In this document: positions 22,608 through 34,344 of the stretch, one piece after another
Position numbering within the stretch: the stretch's first letter is position 1
Layout: each line of letters opens with the position of its first letter
From: Piscicola geometra
Lineage: Eukaryota > Annelida > Clitellata > Hirudinida > Piscicolidae
Assembly (NCBI GenBank): GCA_943735955.1
Contig: OX030969.1
Location: forward strand, 2,924,087-2,988,086
Length of the DNA: 64,000 nucleotides
Direction of reading: 5' to 3'
The notes under the pieces: model-generated
The model's input: the letters and a program-made list of their open reading frames with translations, nothing else
Database searches by the model: none
What the model was told of the DNA's origin: nothing
Position numbers and translations under genes: made by a program

Positions 22608-25600
22608 CTATTTTGTTTCAAAGCCTTTTTTATCATCTTCCACGATATCTTTTATAAAGAAACTTACGTCTTTTCTTTCGTTAATTTTTTTCAAGTCTTT
22701 TTTACCATCTTTATCATCATTTTTTTCACTATAATCTTTTTTGGCATCTTTAAGTTCATATGCTTCTGCATCTTTTTGGGCATCTGTTTTCCCAAATTGT
22801 TTTCTGTCTTTTTCAAATTCATTTTCAGGGTATTCGTATTTCGTAGAACGTTTTTTGTTTTTTGACTTTGAAAGATAGCTCTTCGAAGAACGACCCATCC
22901 CTAAACTTTTTTCGTCTCCTTCTTTAACGATACTCTTTTTCCTTTTTTCATGCCTTTCTTCACTTTTTTTCTTGCTGTCTTTTTCACCATCTTTCTGAAC
23001 GTTATTTTTGGCAACTTTATTTTTAGAAGTTTTATTTTTGAAATTACCATTTTCTTTTTCTGGTTTTCCAGATTCCGTCTTGTGTCGATGAGATTTCCTA
23101 TAGCTACTTTTTTTCCCTTTTTTTGAGCCATCTTTTTTCGTTTTTGAAGGTTTTTGATCCTTTTCAGTCGTAGACAAATCTTTTCCATCACTTTCGGTAG
23201 ATCGCTTTTTGTTATCTTCGTTGTCGTTTTCATCGATAACTTTTTTGTCCTTTTCCACAATAGGTTTACTTTGTGGTTTTTGGAATTTGGATTTCTTCTT
23301 TTTTTTTATAAACTTTAAAGTTTTTTTATCTAAAATTTTTCTTTTATTATTCTTCTTTTTTTTCTTTCCTACTTGGCTTTTTCCAAATATTTTTTCCTCT
23401 TTCTCATCTTTTTCTTTTTCTGAACCAAATTGCCGACTATCGTCATCGTTCCCCTCATAATCTTCCAACTCATTTTTCTCTCTCTTGTTGTCATTCATCT
23501 CTAAACCTGGATAGGCGAGTACAGAGTTTCTGACCTCCCTCGTTTCAAGGTTTCTTCCAATCTTTTCCGAAGCGACACTTTTGCTCCCTAACTGGCTTCC
23601 TAACTGGCTCCCTAACTGGCTTCCTAAATGGCTTCCTAAATGGCTCCCTAACGGGCTCAACAACTTCTCGTTTTCTGCTTGCAACTCCATTTCTTCCACC
23701 CTTTCTTCTTCCGCGTTGTCTTTACCGAGGAATCTGTGAAAAGATTAAAAGTCAAACTTCTTTGTTTTGGCAGCCTCCCAGCACAATAACTAAGCTATTA
23801 ATGAGGAGGTTAAACCCAGTTAGCCTTAGAACGACGGCAAGTTATAACATCGAAAAAGACCCCAAGATAAAAGTTCTATAAAAAATGAATAAATTTGTTT
23901 TTATAAAAGTTACGTTTGAAATATTCATTAATGTCCATTGTGTTCACATAATATTAACAGATAATGATGTCCATGATGCCATTTTGCGCCACAATGCTTA
24001 CCTATATCTTCTCATTGAGTCAGTTTTCACTAAAAGTGCTTTTCAGGTCTAAGATCTGGTCTAAGATCTTCTACCTTTAAGCGTTCTTTTCGTTTTCCAG
24101 TTAAACACTCTTTTGCTAAATGTTCTTTTTCTTACTGTTGTCCTTTTTTAGGGAGTTCTTTACCCTCTTCTCTAGCTTCAACTAAGTCACTCATAACTTT
24201 CCGTCGAGGCCTGAAGAATTACTTGTTGAAAACGTGATGGCTGAGCGATTTTGTTCACTTAGTAAAGGCGCTATACAAATAATTAGTGATTGATTGATTG
24301 ATTCAGCCATTCAAATCTATATCAGATTGTCTGCGTAATCTTTAGCATCTTTCAACATTTTTTTTGTAACATGTTTTAGTTCACCGAATGGAGCTAAATG
24401 AACGTTCTACAGTGCTGGTCATGCAGGTTAGAATGAGAAGAATATAACTTTTTTACAATTGGTGAAAAAACTGGTCGATCTTTTCACCCAACTGAAGTAA
24501 TCTATAGAAAAATGATCATTTTTGACAAAAGCCACAAAAAAGTCTAATTATGATTTCAGACAATGATATCGTGCCATTAATAAACACAAACGATACTTGT
24601 TAACAGTCTATAACTTAATCTAGTCGAACATAACTGACAATGTAAGATGTAGATCATTATTTAAATTTGGGTCAAAATAGGCCTCAACTGTCTTTAGTGG
24701 AAATAGGGATCTGCACGCGCTTCCTAATTAGTAAGAAAAAATGTTACTTTTTCAAAGAATTTTTCAACAATATGTAAAATGTCTGAAAAAGTTTTATTAT
24801 ATGCGTTCCCTATTGTTTCCTGAATGCATTCAAAGTGGCTGTGTGGGCTAAATATGCCTCAGCCGTCGTTCAAGGGTTGAACAAATGTTTGAATCCCTAA
24901 ATACTCCAAAATGACATTCAATGACATACTTATTTCCAAGGAAGAGGAAGAAGAGAGCGGACAAAAGGAACGTGACGATGAACCATTTGGCGTAAGAGAA
25001 AGGGCCTGAAAGTTGACAAGTAGCTTTTATGCATTATTCATTACTTTTGTACAATTATTCATCGTGTTATCACCCAAAAAAATGAAGTAAAAAATAGTTT
25101 AAACTCTAATGAACATATATATATATATATATGTATATGTTACGGGCAACGTTTTATTAAATAAAATGCTATGTATAATTTGTGCAATTAACTATAAAAT
25201 TGTAAACGAAATAATAAAACGTACTTTTAAAAATAAAATGTTATTCTTTTTCAACTTTTTGCAATAAACTATGAAACTGTAGACAAAATATTATAAAATT
25301 AAATTTTAAATTTTTATTCTATTTTTTTAAAATAAAGTGCTAATTATCTGTAACATTTTGCCATTAATTGAATAAAACAACTAAAACAAAATCGAAAAAA
25401 ACGATTTGTTCTAATGATTCCTTGATTGAATTAGTCATTCCATGGATTGCATGAACATTTTAGGCATTCCGTGAATTTCCTAATTCTACACATTGCCTGT
25501 TACATTTAGGGGAGAGCGGGGCAAGATGCTCAATCTCGGAGGGGCAAGATGCGCATGGGTGTTTTTGTAAAATATAAATGCGATATAGAATTTTTAAACT

Positions 25601-28600
25601 ACCATTTAGTCGAAAATATTATTTTTTTTATTTTAAAGCATATTTTGCTAGCTTACATTGCGTTTGCAGACACCAGATTCCTAAATTTGTTTTGTGAATG
25701 TAAACCATTGAGAAAAAGAGCAAGATATTTAGAATCTGCTTACGTTTTAACAAACTCCCCCTATAAAAAAATGTGGAAAATAAAATATATAACAATAAAA
25801 ATTAAACAAAATAATTAAATAAATAGAAATTAAACTAAATAATTAATATAATTAAAACAAAAAGTTTTAAAAAGAAGAAATTTGAATCTGATGTACAGTT
25901 TATAACATCTTTTTATATATAACATCTTACAATTGTTTGATATGTGATGAGTAATACAATGATTCTTCTAGTGAAAAATGGATCCAGTGTGGCGAATGTG
26001 ATGGATGGACATATGAAGATTCTACATACTGAGACAGCTCTTGAGAATTCCTATTGATTTTGTCCATTTTCAGTTTCATAAATTAAAGATTGGGAAAAAA
26101 TAGAAAAAAGTTTTTTAATTATTTTCATTTTAAATTGTTTCATAGGAATATTAATTCCTGTGTGATTTTTGTCCATCTTCAGTTTCAAAATTTACTAGAA
26201 GATTTTGAAAAAATGGTTTTTAACATTTTTTATCTCTATTTAAATTGTTTATTGAAATATTAAAAGATTTAGTTTTAATTTCTTATTAAATTTCTTTAAA
26301 TGATCCAAAATATAGTTCGAGAAGAAAAAGCTTTTAAATGGTGCGTCTTGCCCGTTTTGGTACCTTTGAGAAAATCTTTTTTTAACCTAGAAAATTTATG
26401 CTTAGAAAAATAGGGAAAAAGTAAACATAGCTAAGATATTGAAGTATTTAAAAAAATATTTTAATTTATTTATTTCGTTATCACTTTTATATACGATATA
26501 GGGGAGAGCAGGGCATATATATGTATACTATATAGAGTAGAGCAGGGAAGATGCCCATGTTAAGGGATTTTTGAAAGATTATATTAGGGAATGTAGTAAC
26601 CGGGAAGTGCAAGTTTTTTATATGTTATTCTTACCATTGGAGGCCCATGCTAAAATCGATAAAATGTCATATTTCAAAATTAAAACAAGTTGAATATACT
26701 AAATTTAAGTTAGAATTAGAATTAATTTGCATAATTATTCATATTATATTTTTAATAAATCTATTTTAAACGTTTAAATTATATTCAAACAACCTTAAAT
26801 ATATTACTTTTCTTCTTGTTTTAAATTCATAAAAAGATCTTTTTATTTGGTAAAATATTTCTTAGAGTTAAAATAAAATGAAATGGTTTACAATTTCTGT
26901 TAAAAAAAGAGTAAAACTATTTTTTTTATAATTACAACTGACACATTTTAAAAAATTATGCGGTTCTTAAAAACTGTTATCAAGTATAAATCCATTTTTG
27001 ACCCTGTAGTCTTTGTTTTTCTGTTTTGAAAAAGTTTACAAGTTCACAAATCTCAGTTAATTTGAATTAATTGATATATTTGCGGATATTTTTCACGAAT
27101 CTACTGTGGCCGGACTGAAGGTGTACAATGAAAAAGGATGGAATGATATTGCCTTGTTTGTATCCTACAATGTAGGATACAAGGATTCCTACATAAACAG
27201 ACTATGGAGGATTTTTAGATGTGAGACATTTTTTTGAAGGTATAGTCATTGTTTGTGTCTAGCTGCATTTTTTGTTTATCTACCATGGTAGTTTTATTAT
27301 GTTTATTTCCCTATTTTAGATATATCTATTTGATAGAGCGTTTTTCTTAACTTTTTAAAAATAAATTATATAGCTAGGCTATGGGTCATTATATTGGTAA
27401 GATAAACATGGTTATGCGATTTTGCTTATCTAAATTATGAATTGTTGTGATTGTTACATTGCCTTTGATAAGAATTACATGTTTTGTCTCAACTTCTAGC
27501 ATTAACTAGTTCTAACTTTTGTCAAATCTCGGTTAAAAACTTATTCAGGAAAACACAAACTGAACAAGTACATGGAAGCAGTAAGATCTCCTACAGATTG
27601 GCAGTTGAAGTATCTACTTGATGCGGCAGATTGTTTTGAAAGGTGGAAAGATTAGATTTGGTTTTAAAACAGGTGGATTGACATCTAAAACTTTCACATC
27701 CTTATACAGACGTTTAGAGGAATTTCGCATCTGTGCTCATATCTGCTTGAAAACTACAGTGACATTAGGTGCTGTCTACTTGGAAAATGGAAATCAGATT
27801 GTATTGAGGGGCGGTTTGGTTGGTATCGCCAACTCAATGGCGCTAACTTTTATGTGAGTGTTCGTCAAATTATGGAGAGTGAGAAAAAATTCTTACTCTT
27901 ACTGCCGTTAAATCAGGCGTGTTTGAAGAGCTAGCCTTCACTTCAAAAACAGTTCCTACAGCTGATTTGGAATGGACGTGGTTGCGCGATGAACTGACCG
28001 ATGATCCCACTGATTTGGATGGGAAAGACATGCTGCCCCTTGTATATACTTCTGGGTACATCGAGAGGTCAATCAGTAGAAAGAAGAAATGTAAATCTTG
28101 CAAGAAAGATTTAGTTGCTCGCTTCATCGACGAAGAGGATTCTGGGAAGCCCACAAAAGTCATCGAACTGCTGGACCGAGGTGGTTTATGTTAGCCTACT
28201 GAATACTGCTTAGCTGTGTGCTCTGCCGCATTTTTTTATTACCATGATATGCAATCAAAAGAAGATCTTTTTCAGAAGTTTATAGCATGTTCTTCCACTA
28301 GTCATCTTGTCGTATTCGATGAACCGTGATGGACAAAATTACCTCGTTTATGCCTGCACTTGTGGACCACCGTTGTGAGCAGGGACACCAAACCGTGCAT
28401 CTTATGGTTCGCCGATTATTCAATTGTGTCTGCAAAAGTCTAATTAAGCAACAAAACCAAGATTATGAGTCAATGTCGTCACCTACTCAGCAAAAAATCA
28501 GAAAGCTTCAGAGTAAGAGCTCAAAATAAACAAATATTTGAATATATAAATATACTTGTTATTTGGATGGCATGCCTATGAATGTTTTTATATTTTGTTG

Positions 28601-31600
28601 ACTCTATGTTATCATAAATTTAGATTCACAATACATTTTAGATGATAAAACTGAGTTTGATTTACCTTGAATATATTGTATGAATTTCAACCAACAGATT
28701 AAAAAATGCTGCTAAGAAAATGAGCTTGCTTTGAATTTCGCTTTTATGATTATAAATATGCATATAGGTTATTCTTCTAACTACAAAGTTTATAGACATG
28801 AATCTGCAAAATTATTGTGAGGGTTCAGCTACTAAGAATACAATTTAGAACAAAAATAAGTAGGCCACCAATGGTAATTCAATAACGTTGCTTTCGCTTC
28901 CCGGTTACTACATTCCCTAGATTATTTATATATGACAGACTTTTCACAGAGTCTTGCTGAGGTCTTTTCGGTGCAGGAGGAGTTTTCTTAGCTGTCTTGC
29001 TCTGTGGTCCTGTTATAATGGGGTTTTGTTATGTTATGGTAATTAGAGTACTTAGAGTGTCTTAAAGTTCATGAGTAGCTTTTAAGTTTTAAAATTAACT
29101 ATTCGGAGTTAAATTCGAATTAAATAAAAAAAATTAAAGTATAATACTCAAGTTTAATTAAAAAACATACATTTTAACATATTAATTTTTTTTAAAGTTA
29201 AAGTTTACTAAAACAACTTAAATTTTCATATTTAAATCTAATTAAACAGTTTAGAGTGTAAGATTCAAATTTACTCAAATACTTTGATGTTTATTATTAA
29301 AACGAAATTTAAAAATTTGAAGTTTTATATTTCAATTGAATTAAACAATTTAAAGTTTAATATTCTAATTGAAACAAAAAACATAAAGTTTAATATTCAA
29401 ATTGAATCCAACCATTAAACATTTCGAGTCTTGTAAAAATAAACTGTTAAAAGAATGAAAATTAGGCGTTACCGACATTGCTCGTGATTTTAAAGCTTTT
29501 CAAAGTTTTTTAGAAGCTGCCAATAGAAAAATTAGAAAGGAAATACTTTTGAACAAACCGCTCAATGAAAGTTTAAGAAAAAAGGAAAAAATGAAAAATT
29601 TAGTGGGAATTTATTCGGGGTTCCAAAACAGTCTGAGCTTTGTGATTCTTCATTTACCACGAACCAAAGCCAGAAATACTTGCCAGAATCACACAAACAA
29701 TAGTGGTCCTTGCAACATTGAAAACACTTTGGAAAGATGAAAACTTAGCTCTCGGCTGAACGTTTGGTCAGCTGCGTGCCTTGGTCCATATTTCTGAACG
29801 CCTTCCATAAATTGAACATTATCAAGGATCTTAGAAAAAAATACAAGCCATGAAAATGGAGATATTCCGAGTAAGTGAAATCGTTGGGTCAATTCAATCG
29901 GCTTGACACAATCAAATAGTGGGTGACGCTTAGTTACTATGCGCGCTATAGACCTCAGCCTATAGCATATAGAACAAAACTCAACTATAGTCTATAACCC
30001 ATTTACAAAGCTCCACCCGCCTGTTGGGGGTAGTGAAGCAGATTTAATTGACCCATTCAAAAAAAATATAATCGCTTATGATGTAGGCTTAAATGGAGTT
30101 AATAATGGTATTGGTCCCCATGAAGACTTACTAACTACAGTGAAAATAAAGAAAACTGAGATGGTATGTCATGTCTCTCGCTCTTCAGATCTGGCCAGAA
30201 AGTTTTTCAATGCACTTATCGGGAAATGCGAAAACGAGAAGACAAAGGAAAAGATGAGAAAACAATATAGCGGAAAGGAAGAATTGGAAGTCAAAGACTG
30301 TTTGCGTAAGGAAAGAAAGATAATTCAAGAATATTGGTTAAAAGTTTTACTGTATTGCCCAACGATGCTCTAGACTACGGAGACTGCTTGACTAACAGAT
30401 CAATTGAAAAAAAATTCTTGCAATACTTAAACCTGTTCTCAAGTTATTTTAATTAATTTATATTTTTTTCCTAGAAAAAGCATAAATAAAGTTTTAGAAA
30501 CAGTGAAAGTTTCAAAAATTGACAAAATGGCCCTATCAAATATGTTGTCGAAAATATTAAAATGAATGAACCAAATCCTCAAGTGCGCAAATAATAAGAA
30601 TCAAAACAATTTTTTTGCCGAAACAATAGAGACCACACACTTGGAGTAAGTGCGGTAGTTGCTGTAGTGTAGTTGCTGTAGTTTGCTGTAGTTGTGTAGT
30701 GTTGCTTGTATCCAGCTAATAAAATGGAAAAATTGCACATATAAATGCAGTTGCGATTACTTTTAATGAGTTCCCTTCGTGAAAACCAAATTTTTTAACA
30801 AACCAACGAAAGAATGTTTTAAGAGGGGCTTACCATTGGCGTACACTTCAAAGGTGCATATTCTCAGTTTATAACAACAGTCACACCAAACGCCTGCGTA
30901 GCGGCTTGAATTTTTATTGGTACATTGAAAAGTTTTTTCTCCTAAAATGTCGAGCGAATTTTTGGCCTTTTTACAATCAATTGAAGAATTAAGTAAAAGC
31001 GACAAGTCATCAAGAATCTTGTTGCTTTCGATGACCCCCACTCTTGGGGGATTGCTGCAACGGCTCTCATCTGAAGAGTGTTTTCGTTTAGTTCTTTTGT
31101 TAATTGTGTATAGGCGTGCATGCAGATCAGTTATTGAATTGAAGGCAGTTCACCCGTAACACCCTTAATACCTCACCCTAACATAAGCATCATCTTAAAA
31201 CTAATCCTGACCGATTCATGCTTGCTCTTGTTCGCTCGATCGGGTGAAATAGTTGAGCGGCAAGTGTTTCACCGAATATAAAGTAAGAAAGACAAACTTT
31301 TAGCGGGGTGAACTGCCTGCTTACCGTATTTATTGACTGATTAAAACAAATAAAAATGTATACCTTCACTATACGTGAATTTGGTGACGATTTTATCAAT
31401 GACACGAAACTCTCCCAGATCAACAAGAAACCAAATACCGCCCGAAGTATCAAGAATTTCGGCGCATGTAGAAAAGTTATTGTCAACAGCTAAATCGGCT
31501 TTGTCATTGTTTTTACTCAGATGAACTTTCTTGTTCAGTGCCAGGTTGGTTTGCATTGTGGATGTTGTTGCTGTGGGGTTGATTAATGGAATTGATAGAT

Positions 31601-31814
31601 TAAATAATTTGGAAAGAGTATTGGGTGGTTTGGTTGGATGGCTTTGTAGTGGCTTTTGTGGAAATCAAACTTTTCAGTAAAAGAAAAAAAAGTGAAATAT
31701 TTTTTAAAGCATCGTTTTTTAAAATTTTCACTTAGTCTCCCTCCCACCTGCCACTCTGTTTCCGAGGAACAGACAAACAACAGCGATGATAAAGAACTTA
31801 CGTGTTCTGGACAT
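22608..31814 (-). CDS. F5/8-domain transmembrane receptor with Lys-rich tail, unit U-c (complete, about 593 aa)
   Basis: Exons (minus): 31748-31814 signal peptide MSRTRKFFIIAVVCLFLGN; 31364-31570 and 30834-31070, F5/8/fucolectin-like domain (NLALNKKV, LAVDNNFSTCAEI, GGIWFLVDLGEFRVIDKIVT, RYAGVWCDCC, ICTFEVYA); 28941-29009 linker A1; 24930-25005 membrane exon (PFSYAKWFIVTFLLSALFFL); 22608-23733 tail. Phases agree and no stop interrupts. Expected layout: signal cleaved, extracellular domain residues 23-170, one membrane span near 195-217, then about 370 residues dominated by K, E, S and N, probably cytoplasmic. The tail carries a (GSxL)n repeat near 23581-23655, a YPGL tyrosine motif and many basic clusters. 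A P element and other repeats swell its introns to 9.2 kb. An alternative last exon is at 30716-30774. Function unknown; a surface receptor is inferred. Confidence 0.8.
24050..24302 (+). repeat. SINE-like 3' end with (TGAT)n tail
   Basis: Ends AGTAAAGGCGCTATACAAAT followed by AATTAGTGATTGATTGATTGATT. The same GCGCTATA..(TTGA)n tail, inverted, occurs at 36808-36860 inside hAT-2 and may have seeded the (CAAT)n array at 32431. The 5' boundary is uncertain. Confidence 0.5.
25511..26365. mobile_element. Possible TIR element (GGGGCAAGATG ends)
   Basis: GGGGAGAGCGGGGCAAGATG at 25511, a second GGGGCAAGATGCGCATGG at 25541, and the inverted motif GGTGCGTCTTGCCCG at 26339. A direct copy of the left end recurs at 26502. 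No transposase was found; the interior at 25549-25818 has an open frame without recognised features. Lies in the A1-to-membrane intron of U-c. Confidence 0.4.
26585..28919 (+). mobile_element. P-superfamily DNA transposon (2.3 kb, decayed)
   Basis: Terminal inverted repeats TAGGGAATGTAGTAACCGGG, plus inner inverted ATTACCATTGGTGGCC-type arms, flanked by GATTATAT (26577-26584) and GATTATTT (28920-28927), an 8-bp duplication with one change as P elements make. The interior encodes parts of a P/THAP9-type transposase in several frames. It inserted in the intron of U-c only about 13-21 nt beyond the donor of exon A1. Confidence 0.85.
27080..28530 (+). pseudogene. P-element/THAP9-like transposase, C-terminal part
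   Basis: Plus-strand segments in order: HESTVAGLKVYNEKGWND; KHKLNKYMEAVRSPTDWQLK with LLDAADCFERWK; FGFKTGGLTSKTFTSLYRR; WKSDCIEGRFGWYRQLNGAN then FYVSVRQIMESEK, the diagnostic C-terminal block of P transposases; then the 27919-28194 frame with CKSCKKDLVARF. Frames shift between blocks and a stop interrupts near 27655, so it is inactive. A short perfect palindrome lies at 27157-27181 (GTATCCTACA/TGTAGGATAC). Confidence 0.8.
29070..30640. other. AT-rich intron sequence of U-c with unrecognised coding-like scraps
   Basis: Between exon A1 and the alternative last exon of U-c. 29549-29740 and 30140-30373 are open on the plus strand and 30010-30150 reads SEADLIDPFKKNIIAYDVG, but none matches a family I know and the frames do not join. 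Possibly a worn transposon. No further gene seen. Confidence 0.4.
30716..30774 (-). CDS. Alternative last exon of U-c (short-tailed membrane form)
   Basis: Acceptor TTTTCACGAAG, then phase-1 entry reading G-NSLKVIATAFICAIFPFY and a stop. Spliced after exon 3 (donor at 30833), it would give a receptor whose membrane segment ends the protein. Orthologous exons are at 39034-39122 (U-d) and 49601-49692 (U-e). Confidence 0.6.
31143..31318. repeat. Intronic inverted-repeat element (MITE-like), unit U-c
   Basis: Same element and same intron as 9962-10138; ends AGGCAGTTCACCC and GGGTGAACTGCCT. Confidence 0.75.
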
Positions 31815-31839
31815 TTCTCAGTTTATTGTTTAAAATACA

Positions 31840-32395
31840 ACACATGCGTTTAATCTTTAAACTTAAAAGCTTTTGTTTTTGTTTAAAAAAAATATTTGTT
31901 GATGTGTTGGCGTAAAAAAAATACGTAGAAACAAAAGTTACGAAGATATTTTCCTTGAAGCGATTTTATAAATTAAGAGTAAAATAATATGGATAATAGG
32001 GAAAATGCTATAATAAAACGGATTATATTAAAACTAATAATTTAAAAATAATATAAATAGTATAAATATAAATTTTTAAATAAATTTTTGATGATCGTCC
32101 TTCTTGAGAAACCAAGTAAACAATTTATTCAATAAATTGTGATGAAAAATTATATAAAAAGTAGAACTGTTCAACTATTTAACATTTCGATGAAAGTTAA
32201 GCTTATGATTATACATTTTAGTAAAAAATTATGTATGTATTAAGGAGAAGTTACACAAAATGAAATTGTTTTCACACATAGTCTCATAGCTCAATAATTT
32301 ATTTTTTATTTATCCAGCCATTATATTGATTCTTTGTCTATCTCTAATATATTAAATAAATAAAAAGAAATAAAATTTTATTAACTCAAACATGT
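31840..32395. other. 5' flank of U-c
   Basis: Upstream of the signal-peptide exon. The first 100 bp resembles the flanks of the other units (TTTGTTGATGTGTTGGCGT), so it may hold the shared promoter, but no clear TATA box was seen. The rest is AT-rich. Confidence 0.4.
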
Positions 32396-32429
32396 ACGCT
32401 AAAAAATTCCATCTTGAGCAACTGAGTTC

Positions 32430-32829
<400 letters not shown>

Positions 32830-33877
32830 TTATTACACAAGCCAACTAAAAACAAGATTTTTGTGTGTTTCTGAATTTAAAACAGATTATCAGCTATATT
32901 TGAAGTGCTGATTTCAAATATGAAATCATTTTTCTTCTAGCAGCTCTAGTTTTTCAGATAAGTTGCATTTTAATCTTCATCTTTTACTCCATATTTTGAA
33001 ATATTCAATAGTTTCGAAAGAAACTCAAATCTATTTTGATAAATTTTTATTTTTTCTTATAAATATTCTTAAAGCCAAACGAAATAACCATAGTAAGTGG
33101 ACTTATTCCGATTCAGTTTCTGCTAGTTCCTCAATCAGAAATAGTGCTGATACCAACCTTTCACCAACTACCAAAACTACTTGAAGACGAGCAATTATCT
33201 TTTGATGTTTCAACTCACACGAATAAAGGTGATGGTGGCTATGAAAGAATGTCATTAATTTTTCAAAGTTTTGACCAAGATGAATAAAATGATCTACTCA
33301 GAAAACTCATTTTTCAAAAAAAGCTTCTGAACTACTATCTTCTAGATTGATGAAAAAATGTACTGGGAAAAGAATTTAAAATAATTTTTTACCGTAAAAG
33401 AGAGAAGAATCTGTTGCCTTCGTAATGATAAATTTGTGTTTTTGACGAAATTAGTGAATCTTAGAAAAATTGGGTCATCCAATACATTTTCAAACTATTG
33501 GCGTTTCTTTATTGATAGCCCAAAACGCAGTTTAAATGTTCAATATTTCATTTCTTTTCAAATCATGAACATATTTTAACTATTTTCATAAAAAATTATT
33601 TTTATAATTTGAAAAAAGAAGATTTAAATGATTCGATTTTGTTTCTTTAGTTTGATTAAAAATCGTGGAGCATAAAAATGGTTAAAACATTATATCTCAA
33701 AAACACGAGCTTCTAGAAAAAAACTACTGTTATATTTGAATTCAAAGGATTAAATTCATAAAAAATCAGCTAAAAGTATTCAGACACCATAACGGCTGTC
33801 GACCAGTCATTTGTATAGCGCCATTTGAGAAGTGATCAAAAGCGTTCACAAATTTAATAATATAAATATGAAAAACT
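32830..33877. other. Intergenic region between U-c and U-d
   Basis: No gene. 33470-33780 matches 58680-58840 and parts of 42350-42430 and 59980-60060: shared sequence downstream of the array tails. Confidence 0.5.
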
Positions 33878-34060
33878 GAACGGTGAACGGGTAGCTGAGC
33901 CGGCAACGACTTTCGGCTTGACCAATAATGAAAGGTCTTAGGTTCAAGTGCAACCAATGCCCTAGTAACACAAAGGCGCAAATGAAAATATGCAGCCTAA
34001 GTGGCCTGGAAGCCCGTTCGGGTTATACACCACTATAATAATGCTCGTCATTATTATTAT
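33878..34060 (+). repeat. tRNA-derived SINE, family B
   Basis: GAACGGGTAGCTGAGCCGGC (box A), TTAGGTTCAAGTGCAACC (box B), and a body ending CGGGTTATACACCACTATAA with an ATT tail. Inserted in the 3' flank of U-d, absent from the homologous sequence at about 58900. Confidence 0.85.
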
Positions 34061-34344
34061 TAAAAACTTCATGTCAATTATTCAAGTCAAAATGAAAATT
34101 TGATTGATACTTATCTATTTTTTAAGAAGGTCGATATTTTATAATTATTTTAAACAAAAAACGTGAAGGATTGTCTTTATTTTGAACATACTTTGCTATT
34201 AAGGTGGTTCAAGTCAGTTAAGTCCATTGCATAAGAACATTCAGACCCTTTAACCCACCCTTCTCAGAATCTGTGTAAACAGACTGCAAACCATTTTCCA
34301 ACTTTTTTCTACATTTTTAACTCTAGTTTTTTATATCTTTCTAT

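Noticed and set aside
22608..23733. Tail exon as a triadin or junctin homologue
   Set aside because: Resemblance is limited to K/E-rich composition after a membrane span; the membrane sequence and neighbouring exons do not match those families.
29549..30373. Plus-strand open frames of 63 and 77 aa as a gene
   Set aside because: Short, unconnected, no recognised domain, inside the intron of U-c; reported only as unassigned scraps.
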